Below, piece after piece: positions 47,509 through 57,474 of a stretch of DNA of 64,000 nt. Source of the DNA: Vreelandella arcis (lineage in GTDB: Bacteria; Pseudomonadota; Gammaproteobacteria; Pseudomonadales; Halomonadaceae); the NCBI RefSeq assembly GCF_900103865.1, contig NZ_FNII01000004.1, forward strand, positions 124,001 to 188,000, read 5' to 3'. A model generated the notes under the pieces. The model saw nothing but the letters and a program-made list of their open reading frames with translations. It was not told the DNA's origin and made no database searches. The translations under genes and the position numbers were made by a program. Within the stretch, counting starts at the first letter, position 1. Each line of letters opens with the position of its first letter.

Positions 47509-48441
47509 ATGATGAAACGCCCCCTCTGGCGGCTTGGGGCTATCAGCCTACTCGGTTTATTCGCAGGCGTATTGACTACCTGCACAACGGCCCTCGCCAG
47601 CAGTGTGGAACGCCACCATTTTGACGCGCCCACCTTGGGCCAGGCCTATCCTTACACGGTATATTTGCCGGATGGCTACGATGACGATAGCGACACGGTC
47701 TACCCCGTGGTTTATCTGTTACATGGCTCGTTCGGCAACGAGCGCGATTGGCTCGCCAAGGGTAATTTGCAGCAAACCGCCGACCGGCTGATTAGCGCGG
47801 GGCATATTCCGCCGAGCGTATTTATCATGCCCGGCAGCCACAGTTGGTGGGTGGACGGCCATAACCAACCAGCCCGTAGTGCCTTTTTCAATGACCTTAT
47901 GCCGCATGTTGAAGAACACTATCGCGTTGGCACCGAGCGCTCGATGCGCGGCGTTGGGGGACTCTCCGCCGGCGGCTTTGGCGCACTGAATTTTGCGCTC
48001 GAACGCCCCGACCTTTTCGCGGCGGTGGCCGCCCTCAGCCCCGCTAGCTACGCGCCCTACCCGCCCAGCAACTCTTCGGCTAACCGCCACCCGTCATTCC
48101 TTAACGACCAGGGCGAGTTTGACCGCCAGCTTTGGGAGCAGTTGAACTACACCGCGCACCTTGAAGATTACCGCCTCAAAGTGACGCCACGCCCCACGGT
48201 AGAACGCAGCGAGGTGCCGCCTGTGCCGCTGTATATTAGCGCGGGTCGACGAGATGAATTCGACGCCGAGTTTCACGCCCGCCAACTGCGTCAGGCCATG
48301 GAGCGAATTCAACCCCACGCGGTCAATCTAGACCTTTACCCAGGCGGCCACACCTGGCGTGTTTGGCGCGCCAGTTTGCCCGCCGCGCTCACCTTCATGT
48401 TTCAATACGTGGAGCCACCTAAACCAGCTGAAAACGTCTAA
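47509..48441 (+). CDS. Secreted esterase of the esterase D/antigen 85 type
   Basis: A 310-aa exported alpha/beta hydrolase. Signal peptide about 1-31 (possible lipobox LTTC at its end, so a lipoprotein is possible). Motifs: LLHGSFGNERDW, nucleophile Ser in GLSAGGFGA, Asp in GRRDEFDAE and His in GGHTWRVW. ATG 47509 follows GAGG; GTG 47503 is less likely. It may act on surface or extracellular esters. Confidence 0.85.
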   Translation: MMKRPLWRLGAISLLGLFAGVLTTCTTALASSVERHHFDAPTLGQAYPYTVYLPDGYDDDSDTVYPVVYLLHGSFGNERDWLAKGNLQQTADRLISAGHIPPSVFIMPGSHSWWVDGHNQPARSAFFNDLMPHVEEHYRVGTERSMRGVGGLSAGGFGALNFALERPDLFAAVAALSPASYAPYPPSNSSANRHPSFLNDQGEFDRQLWEQLNYTAHLEDYRLKVTPRPTVERSEVPPVPLYISAGRRDEFDAEFHARQLRQAMERIQPHAVNLDLYPGGHTWRVWRASLPAALTFMFQYVEPPKPAENV

Positions 48442-48501
48442 TACGCCACAGCAATAACCGCTTAAACGGATCAACCAAGCAGCGAAAACAAGGAATTTAC
48501 T

Positions 48502-48804
48502 ATGCATCGACACATCGAATGGGACGCCCCGGGCAGCGCCAGCGTGATTCAACATTACGCCCAAGACCCCAACCTCGACCCCACCCCGAACACCGGCGAT
48601 ATTCTCTCTGCGCGGTATAAAGGCTGCGTGGTGCGTATCGACGTACGTAGCTACCGCGATGACGACGCCGTTAGCATTGGCGATGTGGTCGCCATCATCG
48701 ACTCACACGGCAACCGCCTCGACAGCCACGACAAACTGCAGATAGGCGACACCGTCCGCCTACCCGACGATAAGCGCGCCATGGAGCCTAGTTCTGAGGA
48801 ATAG
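48502..48804 (+). CDS. Hypothetical protein, 100 aa
   Basis: Not recognised. A soluble acidic protein, with AAGGAA eight bases before the ATG. Its centre (CVVRIDVRSYRDDDAVSIGDVVAIID) is beta-rich and the end is charged. It is the last clearly native-looking gene before the KAP-associated region. Confidence 0.6.
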   Translation: MHRHIEWDAPGSASVIQHYAQDPNLDPTPNTGDILSARYKGCVVRIDVRSYRDDDAVSIGDVVAIIDSHGNRLDSHDKLQIGDTVRLPDDKRAMEPSSEE

Positions 48805-48836
48805 GGTTGTTTAATACGAAAGAGTTCCACTGAACC

Positions 48837-48869
48837 GACACGCAGTGGATTTTGAATCCGTTGCGTGTC
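48837..48869. repeat. Long hairpin at the left edge of the accessory region
   Basis: Outer stem GACACGCA/TGCGTGTC and inner stem GGATT/AATCC with a TTG loop, 33 bases in all. It is the first of three neighbouring inverted repeats between 48837 and 48925. Confidence 0.6.
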
Positions 48870-48953
48870 TAGGCTGCCTGGGCGGCAGCAAGCACTTTAT
48901 ACCCATACTATACGTATAGTATGGGCTTCTAATCTGCATGGTAGGCAACCCAC
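48866..48953 (-). repeat. Two degenerate type I-F CRISPR-like repeats, 60-base period
   Basis: Read on the - strand, 48893-48866 matches the 28-base type I-F CRISPR repeat (GTTCACTGCCG...AGGCAGCTAAGAAA type) in about 19-21 positions, including CTGCC-N5-GGCAG and a TAGA-A end. The block 48953-48926 matches in about 17. They start exactly 60 bases apart, which equals 28+32, the I-F repeat-plus-spacer unit. No cas gene is in the window. It may be a decayed mini-array or a chance hairpin likeness. Confidence 0.35.
48902..48925. repeat. Perfect 24-base palindrome
   Basis: CCCATACTATAC followed directly by its reverse complement, with no loop. It fills most of the 32-base 'spacer' between the I-F-like repeats. 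It could also be an operator or a recombination site. Confidence 0.8.
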
Positions 48954-49116
48954 GTCAACATCCAGCTGTCTAATCAACACACTAGCGCGTCAATTTACGC
49001 AGAATGCCCTGAGCTGCCCCGTCTCTGGGGAAATCAACCATAATATGAACGCTCAAACATCAACTTAATCTTGGGGATGATTTTTGCTAAAACGAAACTC
49101 TCGACAAGTAATCGGC

Positions 49117-52098
49117 CTAAACATCTAACTCCGAAATCTCTTTGGACAATCCGTCAAGTACATCGAAGACTCCTTTTAGGTCTTCGCTGTAAGAAGCAGT
49201 ATAATTATATGTGGCTACATTTCTATCTTCAGCCTGCTGGGCCAACTGACGAATGAGCTCCTTGTGCCGATTCCAATAAACCCCCATTTCCTTAGAATCA
49301 AGCCCTCCTGAAAGTCCGGCTTTTGTCGCAACGCAACCCTCATCACTTCCGTTTAAAAAGAATGAATTATTCAAATTAGACAGACAATAATCGAGGAAGT
49401 GAAAGACATTATCCTCGTTAATTGAAGGGTTGAAGCACACGCCAAACACATAATCATTCATCAACTTTGCTACTCCATTGCCATCGGCATCCCCATGCTC
49501 GTCATAATACCCACAGCCTACACCTGACCCGTGCGGCCGAAACGAATTGCTAAGTTGGTAAATCACAAAAGTCTTGATGCTAGTGCGGGCCCGGGAGAAA
49601 CGCTCCTCAAGAGAATTGTCATTTTGCGGGAATTGATTACTGTTTTTTAAATCCGACTGGCTAAGTAAAGATTTATCTGCGCCGAGCAACGCATCATCTG
49701 TAATAGATCCTGCTTCTTCAAAAAAGTTATGCTCCGGATCAATATAGGCTCGCTTGAATAGCGCGAATACTTCCTGAGACAGTTTTCTCATTCCCATCAA
49801 TGCGAGATCACTGACCAAACCAGTTGTTTTTGCATTTTTATCCGTATGGATGATGAGAGCTGATTGCAGGTTGTGCAGTTGCCCTTGACGATCTGCTGAG
49901 CACTGGAGCCTGAACAACATGAGATCGTTCCAGCCCAGGGCTCCGCGATCAGCACTAGCAAGGCGTTGAATCAAGCCTTTGCCCTGATAGGAACGTTCGC
50001 CGAAGACCCGCCATGCGATCTCTTCGATATTCTCCGGTGTATTTGCAGGACGACGACCTAGTTCCCCCCCCCAACCAGCACGATCTAATAGTAATAGCAG
50101 GGAATATATCGACCTTTGTCGCAAGCCTTGATCATAGTTCGTGATTGAAGAATAGCAAGGTAGGTAGTCGATGAGAGTGTCGATAGCACCTTCGGCGACA
50201 GCTTGAGTAAAGCTATTAGACTGGTTGACGAGCACTCTCCAGAATTGGTCATGCGCATGCTCCCCTCGCTCCAATCGAAACTCAGGCGATCTCAAGACTG
50301 AAGCGATTGAAATCCCCTTTCGAACTTGCTCCACAGCCTTCTGGTACAAGACGAAGGTTTCCTGTGGCTCTGGGGTAGCAAAGCGGACGATTAGTTTAAG
50401 ATAATCTTCAAGGTTCCTAAATGAGTCCTGATTAAAGCAGGCACGCGATGCCCAAACAGCCTCATCTACAGTACTTGAATCACCAAGCTGCAAAGTATCG
50501 ACGTCGAAAAGCTGCTTCAAAAGAAACTTCGCGGTGTCTGGTTGCGCCTCTACCAACGTGGAAAGCTCTGGCGAGTTCTTGAACCTTCTTTCACCCCACT
50601 CGTGATACACCGAGAAGGAACCAATACGCCCTTGCGTCTCCTCAGCGTAGATACGCCTGAATAGCCCAGGATAGTGCAGGTGTAAAAGTATTAGGTTGAT
50701 GAGGTCGCGCTTATTGAAATCCGTCCGGCCTAGTTCACTTTTCTCAATCTGCATGAGTAGCATGGCATTGACGAAGCGCTTTACCTTGCGCATATCACCC
50801 ACTAGTGGCAAGTACTTCGCCGCAAACTCACCGTCAAGAATATCTGCCAACTCGTTGAGTACTGTACCAAGTTTCACCATCGTGTCGGGAGGTATCGAGC
50901 CGAGGTGGTTTTCTGCTTGTTGCCAATCCCTTCGAAGGAAATCTCGAATGCTCGAACTATCGACAAATAAGCTCAACTTTACTGTCACAAACTTCTCGAG
51001 GAATTCTCGTGCTCTTAAACCTTCTTCCTGGCCTCCGGCAAGAACCTCAGTGTCGTAGCTTAAAACATAGGTAGCTTGCGAGAGCTTGAAAGTCTGGCGC
51101 GTTGCGAACAAGACATTGTTCGTAGTCTTGGCATCCAAACGATCAAGGTCATCTATAACAATAATCACGCGTCGACCAATGCGTTTAAGAACTTCGTTGA
51201 TGTCATCTAGCAGTTCATCAACAGTCTCTTGTGAAGGTTGCAGGGAAAGTTTGAAGCCCAGGAATGAAACATCGGCCTTTCCCTTTATCAACCGGGAGTA
51301 CCGTGATGCCGCCGGTCGAAACTCTGGAGCAAAGGCTTTACGTTGAATCGAACCAGATAAGTCACGAATCAAGCGATCAGCAAGGTCTGGCTCTGATGCG
51401 TAACGAAGTGGCTCAAACCGACAAACAATTACTCTATCTTCTGCTTCCGCCCAGTAACGCTCAGCTAGGTTAATAAAGCTCGTCTTGCCAACACCCCATG
51501 GCCCTTCAACTCCAAAGATAAGACCTGGGTGTGCACCACTTTCGAGAACAGCATCGGCGAACGACTTGGCCTGCGACTCATTCTCAAGCAGATCCTCGCT
51601 CTTATCTTTAACTTCCTCATCTGCAATGAAGTGCTGCTGTGGAATCGTTCTTTTAGGTCTCGGCCAATAATACCGAACCAGTGGAGACAACAACATAATG
51701 CATAACAGGAGCACGATCGCTGGAGCCCAATAGGGATCCGCATTCTGCAGTGCTGCGTGCGGCTTGGCTAGCCAGGGGGAGGCTAACTCATTTGCCCAAA
51801 TGCCAACGCCCATTGCAGCCAGCAGGTCGAGGCGACGACTGTGGCCCATTCGAGCAGCGACGGCAAATGCACCGCGTTTGTAAATGTAGATCAGACATAT
51901 CAGCAGTACGACTAATACCCCACCAGTTTTCACCCAAGAAGCTACTTCATACAATGCCGGAGTGAAGTTAGAGCCGAGGTAGAATGCGGCCCGCCAAACC
52001 TCTGCAATTATGAAGCCAATGACAAGCGGCTTAGCAAATACCCGTAACTCGGGCATATTCATGGCTGACTTGTTAGCTGTCATTGGTTTCTTCTCCAT
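49117..52098 (-). CDS. KAP-family P-loop NTPase, membrane-anchored
   Basis: A 993-aa protein. Residues about 20-145 hold four predicted membrane helices; the KAP NTPase domain follows with Walker A GVEGPWGVGKTS (196-207) and Walker B VIIVIDDLDRLD (311-322), then a long helical region and a C-terminal part of about 150 residues rich in Gly/Asn/Asp. KAP proteins include PifA of plasmid F, which excludes phage T7, and several are found in defence islands. Base composition is visibly more A+T-rich than neighbours, which suggests transfer. ATG 52083 has GGAG nine bases ahead and may be the real start. Confidence 0.85.
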   Translation of the reverse strand: MEKKPMTANKSAMNMPELRVFAKPLVIGFIIAEVWRAAFYLGSNFTPALYEVASWVKTGGVLVVLLICLIYIYKRGAFAVAARMGHSRRLDLLAAMGVGIWANELASPWLAKPHAALQNADPYWAPAIVLLLCIMLLSPLVRYYWPRPKRTIPQQHFIADEEVKDKSEDLLENESQAKSFADAVLESGAHPGLIFGVEGPWGVGKTSFINLAERYWAEAEDRVIVCRFEPLRYASEPDLADRLIRDLSGSIQRKAFAPEFRPAASRYSRLIKGKADVSFLGFKLSLQPSQETVDELLDDINEVLKRIGRRVIIVIDDLDRLDAKTTNNVLFATRQTFKLSQATYVLSYDTEVLAGGQEEGLRAREFLEKFVTVKLSLFVDSSSIRDFLRRDWQQAENHLGSIPPDTMVKLGTVLNELADILDGEFAAKYLPLVGDMRKVKRFVNAMLLMQIEKSELGRTDFNKRDLINLILLHLHYPGLFRRIYAEETQGRIGSFSVYHEWGERRFKNSPELSTLVEAQPDTAKFLLKQLFDVDTLQLGDSSTVDEAVWASRACFNQDSFRNLEDYLKLIVRFATPEPQETFVLYQKAVEQVRKGISIASVLRSPEFRLERGEHAHDQFWRVLVNQSNSFTQAVAEGAIDTLIDYLPCYSSITNYDQGLRQRSIYSLLLLLDRAGWGGELGRRPANTPENIEEIAWRVFGERSYQGKGLIQRLASADRGALGWNDLMLFRLQCSADRQGQLHNLQSALIIHTDKNAKTTGLVSDLALMGMRKLSQEVFALFKRAYIDPEHNFFEEAGSITDDALLGADKSLLSQSDLKNSNQFPQNDNSLEERFSRARTSIKTFVIYQLSNSFRPHGSGVGCGYYDEHGDADGNGVAKLMNDYVFGVCFNPSINEDNVFHFLDYCLSNLNNSFFLNGSDEGCVATKAGLSGGLDSKEMGVYWNRHKELIRQLAQQAEDRNVATYNYTASYSEDLKGVFDVLDGLSKEISELDV

Positions 52099-52395
52099 AA
52101 TCCGGTGCGATCTACTCTCATAATTGTCAAATTTTATACACAGTTAAGACCGCTTGGTGAAAAATCATCCATGGCAGCATTCCTTATTAGTTTTCTCCAT
52201 CTAATCATTCTTCATTAACAATGACCATCAGACCCCACACGCTTACCCTAAAGATGATCGCTGCGGCATATTTGAGCGTGTCACTGCGCATTCAGCGTTG
52301 CCCTAAGCTGCTGAGCGAGTAAAATACCCAGCAAATTTATTGGCCTCGCCAATTGTTATGTTATAACCTATTTGATTATTCACGAGGGCGGCTTA
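52099..52395. promoter_or_regulatory. Divergent region between the KAP gene and the zinc operon
   Basis: About 300 A+T-rich bases. On the - strand TTGACA is present near 52130 but a well-spaced -10 is not seen. On the + strand side a Zur-like palindrome lies at 52354-52371. Confidence 0.4.
52354..52371 (+). promoter_or_regulatory. Candidate Zur operator
   Basis: TGTTATGTTATAACCTAT holds the perfect core GTTATAAC (52360-52367) and resembles the known Zur consensus TGTTATA-N-TATAACA on one half. It lies 25-40 bases before the first gene of the zinc operon. Confidence 0.5.
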
Positions 52396-52545
52396 ATGAG
52401 TGAGCATTCGCATCGCCACAACAAGGAAGGGCCTTGCCATTTTTCGCTGATGTCGCTGTCGGCGGTGAAGCGACTGCTGTCAGTCTCAGTACCGCTGTTA
52501 GTGCTGTGGTTACTGGTGGTGTGGGCCAACGGGTGGGCATTATGA
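52396..52545 (+). CDS. 49-aa histidine-containing membrane protein preceding znuC
   Basis: A small protein: N-terminus MSEHSHRHNKEGPCHF (four His and a Cys, likely metal-binding) and then one membrane helix (RLLSVSVPLLVLWLLVVWANGW). AGGGCGG precedes the ATG and its stop overlaps the znuC start as ATGA, which indicates translational coupling and makes a chance frame unlikely. It may help hand zinc to the transporter or tune it; this is inference. Confidence 0.75.
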   Translation: MSEHSHRHNKEGPCHFSLMSLSAVKRLLSVSVPLLVLWLLVVWANGWAL

Positions 52546-53276
52546 GTCAGCGCTCACTATCACGCTTGCAACTTCATGACCTGCATTTGGCTCAGGGGCA
52601 CCGCGCGGTGCTGGAGCATGTAGAAGGCGATTTTCAGCCGGGAGCGATCACGGCGCTAGTGGGAGCCAATGGGGCGGGTAAAAGCACGCTGATTCAAGCC
52701 ATCATGGGCGAGTTGCGCCCAATCAAAGGCAAGGTGGTGTGTACCGTGCCTAGAGAGCGTCGCGCTTGGCTGCCTCAGCAATTAGCGCTCGACCTGACCT
52801 TCCCGATGAGCGTGGAGGAGCTGGTGATGACCGGTAGCTGGCCGAGCCACGGCGCGTTTAAAGGCTACTGTGCGGCGCATTATCGTAAAGGTCGCGAGAT
52901 TATGGCGCGGCTGGGCATTTCGCATTTAGCCCACCGCCCGCTGGGCGAGCTTTCCGGCGGGCAGCGCCAGCGAGCGCTGATTGGCCGCACGCTGATGCAG
53001 GAAGCCGAGCTTTTACTGCTCGACGAGCCGTTTTCCAATGTGGATAGCGAGACGGTGGATATTTTGATCCGCATTTTGCGCCAAATGGCTGACGAGGGCG
53101 CCACCATCATTGTGGTGCTGCACGACATGGATCATCTGCGCCAACTGGCCGACGAAGTGCTAATGCTCAACGGTGGCCACGGCCGCTGGGTATCGCCCAG
53201 CGCGCTTACCCATCAACAGACGCCCGCCCAGGTGGTGCCATTTACCATAGGAGGGCGCCATGCTGGATCTGCTTAA
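52542..53276 (+). CDS. znuC: Zinc ABC transporter ATPase
   Basis: A 244-aa ATPase: Walker A GANGAGKST (near 43-51), signature LSGGQRQR, Walker B LLLLDEPFSNVD and His in VLHDMDH. The ATG at 52542 overlaps the small His protein's stop; an in-frame opening at 52434 would shadow that gene. It energises the adjacent permease. Its 3' end overlaps the permease by 17 bases. Confidence 0.88.
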   Translation: MSQRSLSRLQLHDLHLAQGHRAVLEHVEGDFQPGAITALVGANGAGKSTLIQAIMGELRPIKGKVVCTVPRERRAWLPQQLALDLTFPMSVEELVMTGSWPSHGAFKGYCAAHYRKGREIMARLGISHLAHRPLGELSGGQRQRALIGRTLMQEAELLLLDEPFSNVDSETVDILIRILRQMADEGATIIVVLHDMDHLRQLADEVLMLNGGHGRWVSPSALTHQQTPAQVVPFTIGGRHAGSA

Positions 53277-54147
53277 TACGTGGTTTATCAGCCCGTTCGA
53301 GTACGGTTTTATGCGCCGCGCGGTGGTCGGTGGGCTGGCGCTTTCGCTAGCGGCGCCCACGCTAGGGGTGTTTTTGGTGCTGCGCGGTATGAGCCTGATT
53401 GGTGATGCCATGGCGCATGCGATTTTACCCGGCGTCGCGCTGGGGTTTCTGCTGGCGGGGTTTTCGCTGCCGGTGATGAGCATTGGCGGGGTACTGTTTG
53501 GCTTAATGGTCGCGCTGCTGGCGGGGGCGGTGTCCAAAATGGGCGGCCAACGTGAAGACGCCGCCATGGCGAGCTTTTTTATTATCTCCCTGGCGGGGGG
53601 TGTCATGCTGATTTCAATTGGCGGCAGCAGCGTTGACCTTACCCACGTCCTGTTTGGCTCCATTTTGGCGATCAACTCCACCGCGCTGCTACTGATCGCG
53701 GGTATCAGCACACTGATCGTGCTTACCCTGGCGGTGGTCTTCCGCGCCTTGGTGGTGGAGTGTTTGGATCCGCTGTTTTTACGCGGCCAGAGCCGCCGCA
53801 GCGGCTGGGTGCACAGCGTATTTTTGGGGCTGTTGGTGCTTAACCTGACGGCTGGTTTTCAAACCCTGGGCACGTTGATGGCGGTGGGCTTGATGATGCT
53901 GCCCGCCACCTCGGCGCGCTTTTGGAGCAAACGCTTAGAGGGTTTGATCGGCATTGCGATTGTGCTGGCCATGGTGGCGAGCACCGGCGGCCTGCTGCTC
54001 TCGTTCCATCTGGATATTCCCTCAGGCCCGAGCATTATTCTGCTGGCCGGGTTCGGTTATCTCTTTTCGGCCCTGTTTGGTCGCTACCACAGCTTGGCGG
54101 CCAAGCTGCGGCGTAAAACAACGCCGTTGGCAGTAGAGCAAGGGTAA
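53260..54147 (+). CDS. znuB: Zinc ABC transporter permease
   Basis: A 295-aa permease of the ABC-3 family (ZnuB/MntB/TroC), with about eight or nine helices. The family block MSLIGDAMAHAILPGVALGF is visible near 43-62 and GLMMLPATSARFW near 220. Zinc rather than manganese is favoured by the His-rich binding protein and the Zur-like box. Confidence 0.88.
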   Translation: MLDLLNTWFISPFEYGFMRRAVVGGLALSLAAPTLGVFLVLRGMSLIGDAMAHAILPGVALGFLLAGFSLPVMSIGGVLFGLMVALLAGAVSKMGGQREDAAMASFFIISLAGGVMLISIGGSSVDLTHVLFGSILAINSTALLLIAGISTLIVLTLAVVFRALVVECLDPLFLRGQSRRSGWVHSVFLGLLVLNLTAGFQTLGTLMAVGLMMLPATSARFWSKRLEGLIGIAIVLAMVASTGGLLLSFHLDIPSGPSIILLAGFGYLFSALFGRYHSLAAKLRRKTTPLAVEQG

Positions 54148-54186
54148 TGAGTCTTATCGTTTATGTTTAACCGCAAGGAGTGTTAT

Positions 54187-55236
54187 ATGGCTATTGCCTC
54201 TTCGTCGCGCTGGTTAGTCGGCGTTTCCGCCCTGCTGGCGCTGCCTGCTGCCATGGCGAATGACCGCGTTCAAGTCGTCACCAGTTTTTCTATCCTGGCG
54301 GATATGGTGGAAAACGTGGGCGGTGATCATGTCGATGTGACCTCCCTGGTCGCTGCCGACGGCGATGCCCATGTCTTTTCCCCCAGCCCCGGCGATGCAC
54401 GCTCACTGGCCAACGCGGATTTAGTGGTGTTCAACGGCCTGCGGTTTGAAGGCTGGATGGAGCGTTTGATTAGCGCCAGCGACTACAACGGGTCGATGGT
54501 CACCGCGACCGATGGCATCGAGCCGCTCTCTTTCGCAGCGCATGACGAGCAAGAACATGCAGCACATGACCACGCAGAGCATGGGCATGAAGAACATGAT
54601 CATGATGATCATGGCCACGACGATCATGCTGATGAGCACGCGGGTCATGACCATGGCAATCAAGACCCTCATGCCTGGCAGGATATGCACCAAGCCGAGG
54701 TGTATATCGCCAATATCCGCGATGGGTTAATGGCCGCGGATGCCGATAACGCCGACGCGTACCGCGCTAATGCGGAGCAGTACTTACAGGAAATGGCCGA
54801 GGTAGACGCCGAGATTCGCTCGCTGATCGATGAGATTCCGGCCTCTACCAGCGTGATTACCGGCCACGATTCTTTTGGCTACTTCTCAAGCGCTTACGGA
54901 GTGAACTTCCTTTCTCCGGTAGGGCTTTCGACGGAAGCCGATCCTAGCGGTGCCAGCATGGCCGCGCTCGTGGATGTGATTGAGAAAGAGAACGTGAAAG
55001 CGCTGTTCCACGAGAACATGACCAACCAGTCGATCATCACCCAGCTTGCCGAAGAGACTGGCTTACCGATTGCTGGAACGCTCTACGCTGATGCACTAGC
55101 CGCGGAAGGCGAAGCAAGCACTTACTTAGGCATGATGCGCCACAATGCACAGGTGCTACACGATGCGCTAGCAGAGCCTGGTCATAAAGAGCCAAGTCAT
55201 GAGGAGCATGACGACGGACACGGGCATGATCACTAA
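54187..55236 (+). CDS. znuA: Zinc-binding periplasmic protein
   Basis: A 349-aa cluster-9 metal-binding protein: signal peptide about 1-24, then VTSFSILADMVENVGGDHV. Residues about 115-155 form a long His/Asp/Glu-rich loop (HDEQEHAAHDHAEHGHEEHD...), the mark of zinc-specific members, and the metal site has DPHAWQD (His), GHDSFGY (His) and the C-terminal Asp. The C-terminus also ends in a His tail (HEEHDDGHGHDH). AAGGAG lies six bases before ATG 54187. Confidence 0.92.
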   Translation: MAIASSSRWLVGVSALLALPAAMANDRVQVVTSFSILADMVENVGGDHVDVTSLVAADGDAHVFSPSPGDARSLANADLVVFNGLRFEGWMERLISASDYNGSMVTATDGIEPLSFAAHDEQEHAAHDHAEHGHEEHDHDDHGHDDHADEHAGHDHGNQDPHAWQDMHQAEVYIANIRDGLMAADADNADAYRANAEQYLQEMAEVDAEIRSLIDEIPASTSVITGHDSFGYFSSAYGVNFLSPVGLSTEADPSGASMAALVDVIEKENVKALFHENMTNQSIITQLAEETGLPIAGTLYADALAAEGEASTYLGMMRHNAQVLHDALAEPGHKEPSHEEHDDGHGHDH

Positions 55237-55276
55237 GCGGATCTAGCCACTAAGTCTCTATGATCCAAAGCGTTGC

Positions 55277-56152
55277 TCAGGTATTAATTGCCGTCAGCAG
55301 CCACTCCCGGAAGGACGCCATCGCGTGGGTTTCTGGGCGTGTCTGCAGGCGAGTCAACCAGTAACCTCCCAGACTGACAGTGGTGTCGAAAGGCTGTACC
55401 AGCGCGCCGCTGTTCAGTTGGCGGGGGAACATCAGCGGTGGCGCCAGCGCCACGCCTGCCCCTTGTAGGGCTGCTTCCACCATGGCGATGGAAGAGTCAA
55501 ACACAATACTGTTGGTCATCGGAAAGCTGCGGGGTAGCCCTGCCGCCAATAGCCACTCTGTCCACTCATCGGCGCGATAAGAGCGCAGCCAGGTTTCACC
55601 CAATACATCAGCCGGGGTGTTAAGCCGCGCGGCGATATCAGGTATGCACATTACCGAGAGTGACGCCGGTAGTAGCGGCTGCGCCGCGGTACCGTGCCAG
55701 GCGCCCGTACCAAAACGGATAGCAAAGTCCAGCCCTTCACCAGCCAGATCCGCGCGGTTGTTATGGGTGGAAAGGCGCAAATCGACAAACGGATACTGTT
55801 GCTGAAAATCTCCCAGTCTCGGCAGCAGCCAGCCGACGGCAAACGTACCCACAACGCCGACGTGTAATATTTCCCGATAGCTGCTCTCGCCCACCCGTTC
55901 GAGTGTGTGGGATATTTGATCGAAGGAACTCTTCAATACCGGCAGCAGCAACTCACCCTCCTCAGTAAGCATTAGCCCCCTAGGCAAACGCTTGAACAGC
56001 GGTACCTTCAACTGCGTTTCGAGCAGCTTAACCTGGTGGCTAACCGCCGCCTGGGTCACGTGTAACTCTTCTGATGCCCGGGTAAAACTTAAATGCCTGG
56101 CCGACACTTCAAAGGCGCGCAGCGCCTTCAACGGCAGGTAGGGATGCACCAC
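55277..56152 (-). CDS. ampR: LysR-type regulator of the beta-lactamase (AmpR-like)
   Basis: About 291 aa. The helix-turn-helix region LPLKALRAFEVSARHLSFTRASEELHVTQAAVSHQV matches AmpR/GcvA-type regulators and the gene is divergent from a class C beta-lactamase gene, the standard ampR-ampC layout. AmpR activates ampC when muropeptides build up during beta-lactam action. GTG 56152 gives the family N-terminus and follows GGGGGTC; the upstream TTG adds four residues. Confidence 0.85.
   Translation of the reverse strand: MVHPYLPLKALRAFEVSARHLSFTRASEELHVTQAAVSHQVKLLETQLKVPLFKRLPRGLMLTEEGELLLPVLKSSFDQISHTLERVGESSYREILHVGVVGTFAVGWLLPRLGDFQQQYPFVDLRLSTHNNRADLAGEGLDFAIRFGTGAWHGTAAQPLLPASLSVMCIPDIAARLNTPADVLGETWLRSYRADEWTEWLLAAGLPRSFPMTNSIVFDSSIAMVEAALQGAGVALAPPLMFPRQLNSGALVQPFDTTVSLGGYWLTRLQTRPETHAMASFREWLLTAINT

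Positions 56153-57474
<1,322 letters not shown>

Larger units (their letters stand above)
48805..49116. other. Structured intergenic region beside the KAP gene
   Basis: A 312-base gap holding the three inverted repeats listed separately; the part 48954-49116 shows nothing clear. Short open frames here (e.g. 48865-49068 +) run through the repeats and are not supported. Confidence 0.6.

Noticed and set aside
48837-48869. Possible tRNA fragment (anticodon-arm-like stem with TTG loop)
   Set aside because: No T-arm consensus, acceptor stem or CCA is found around it; a simple hairpin explains it.
48865-49068. A 67-aa + strand frame
   Set aside because: It reads through the inverted repeats and has no ribosome-binding site or protein-like pattern.
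52434-52541. N-terminal extension of znuC
   Set aside because: This stretch encodes the 49-aa His-containing protein in another frame, and the ATG at 52542 gives the normal ATPase start with ATGA coupling.
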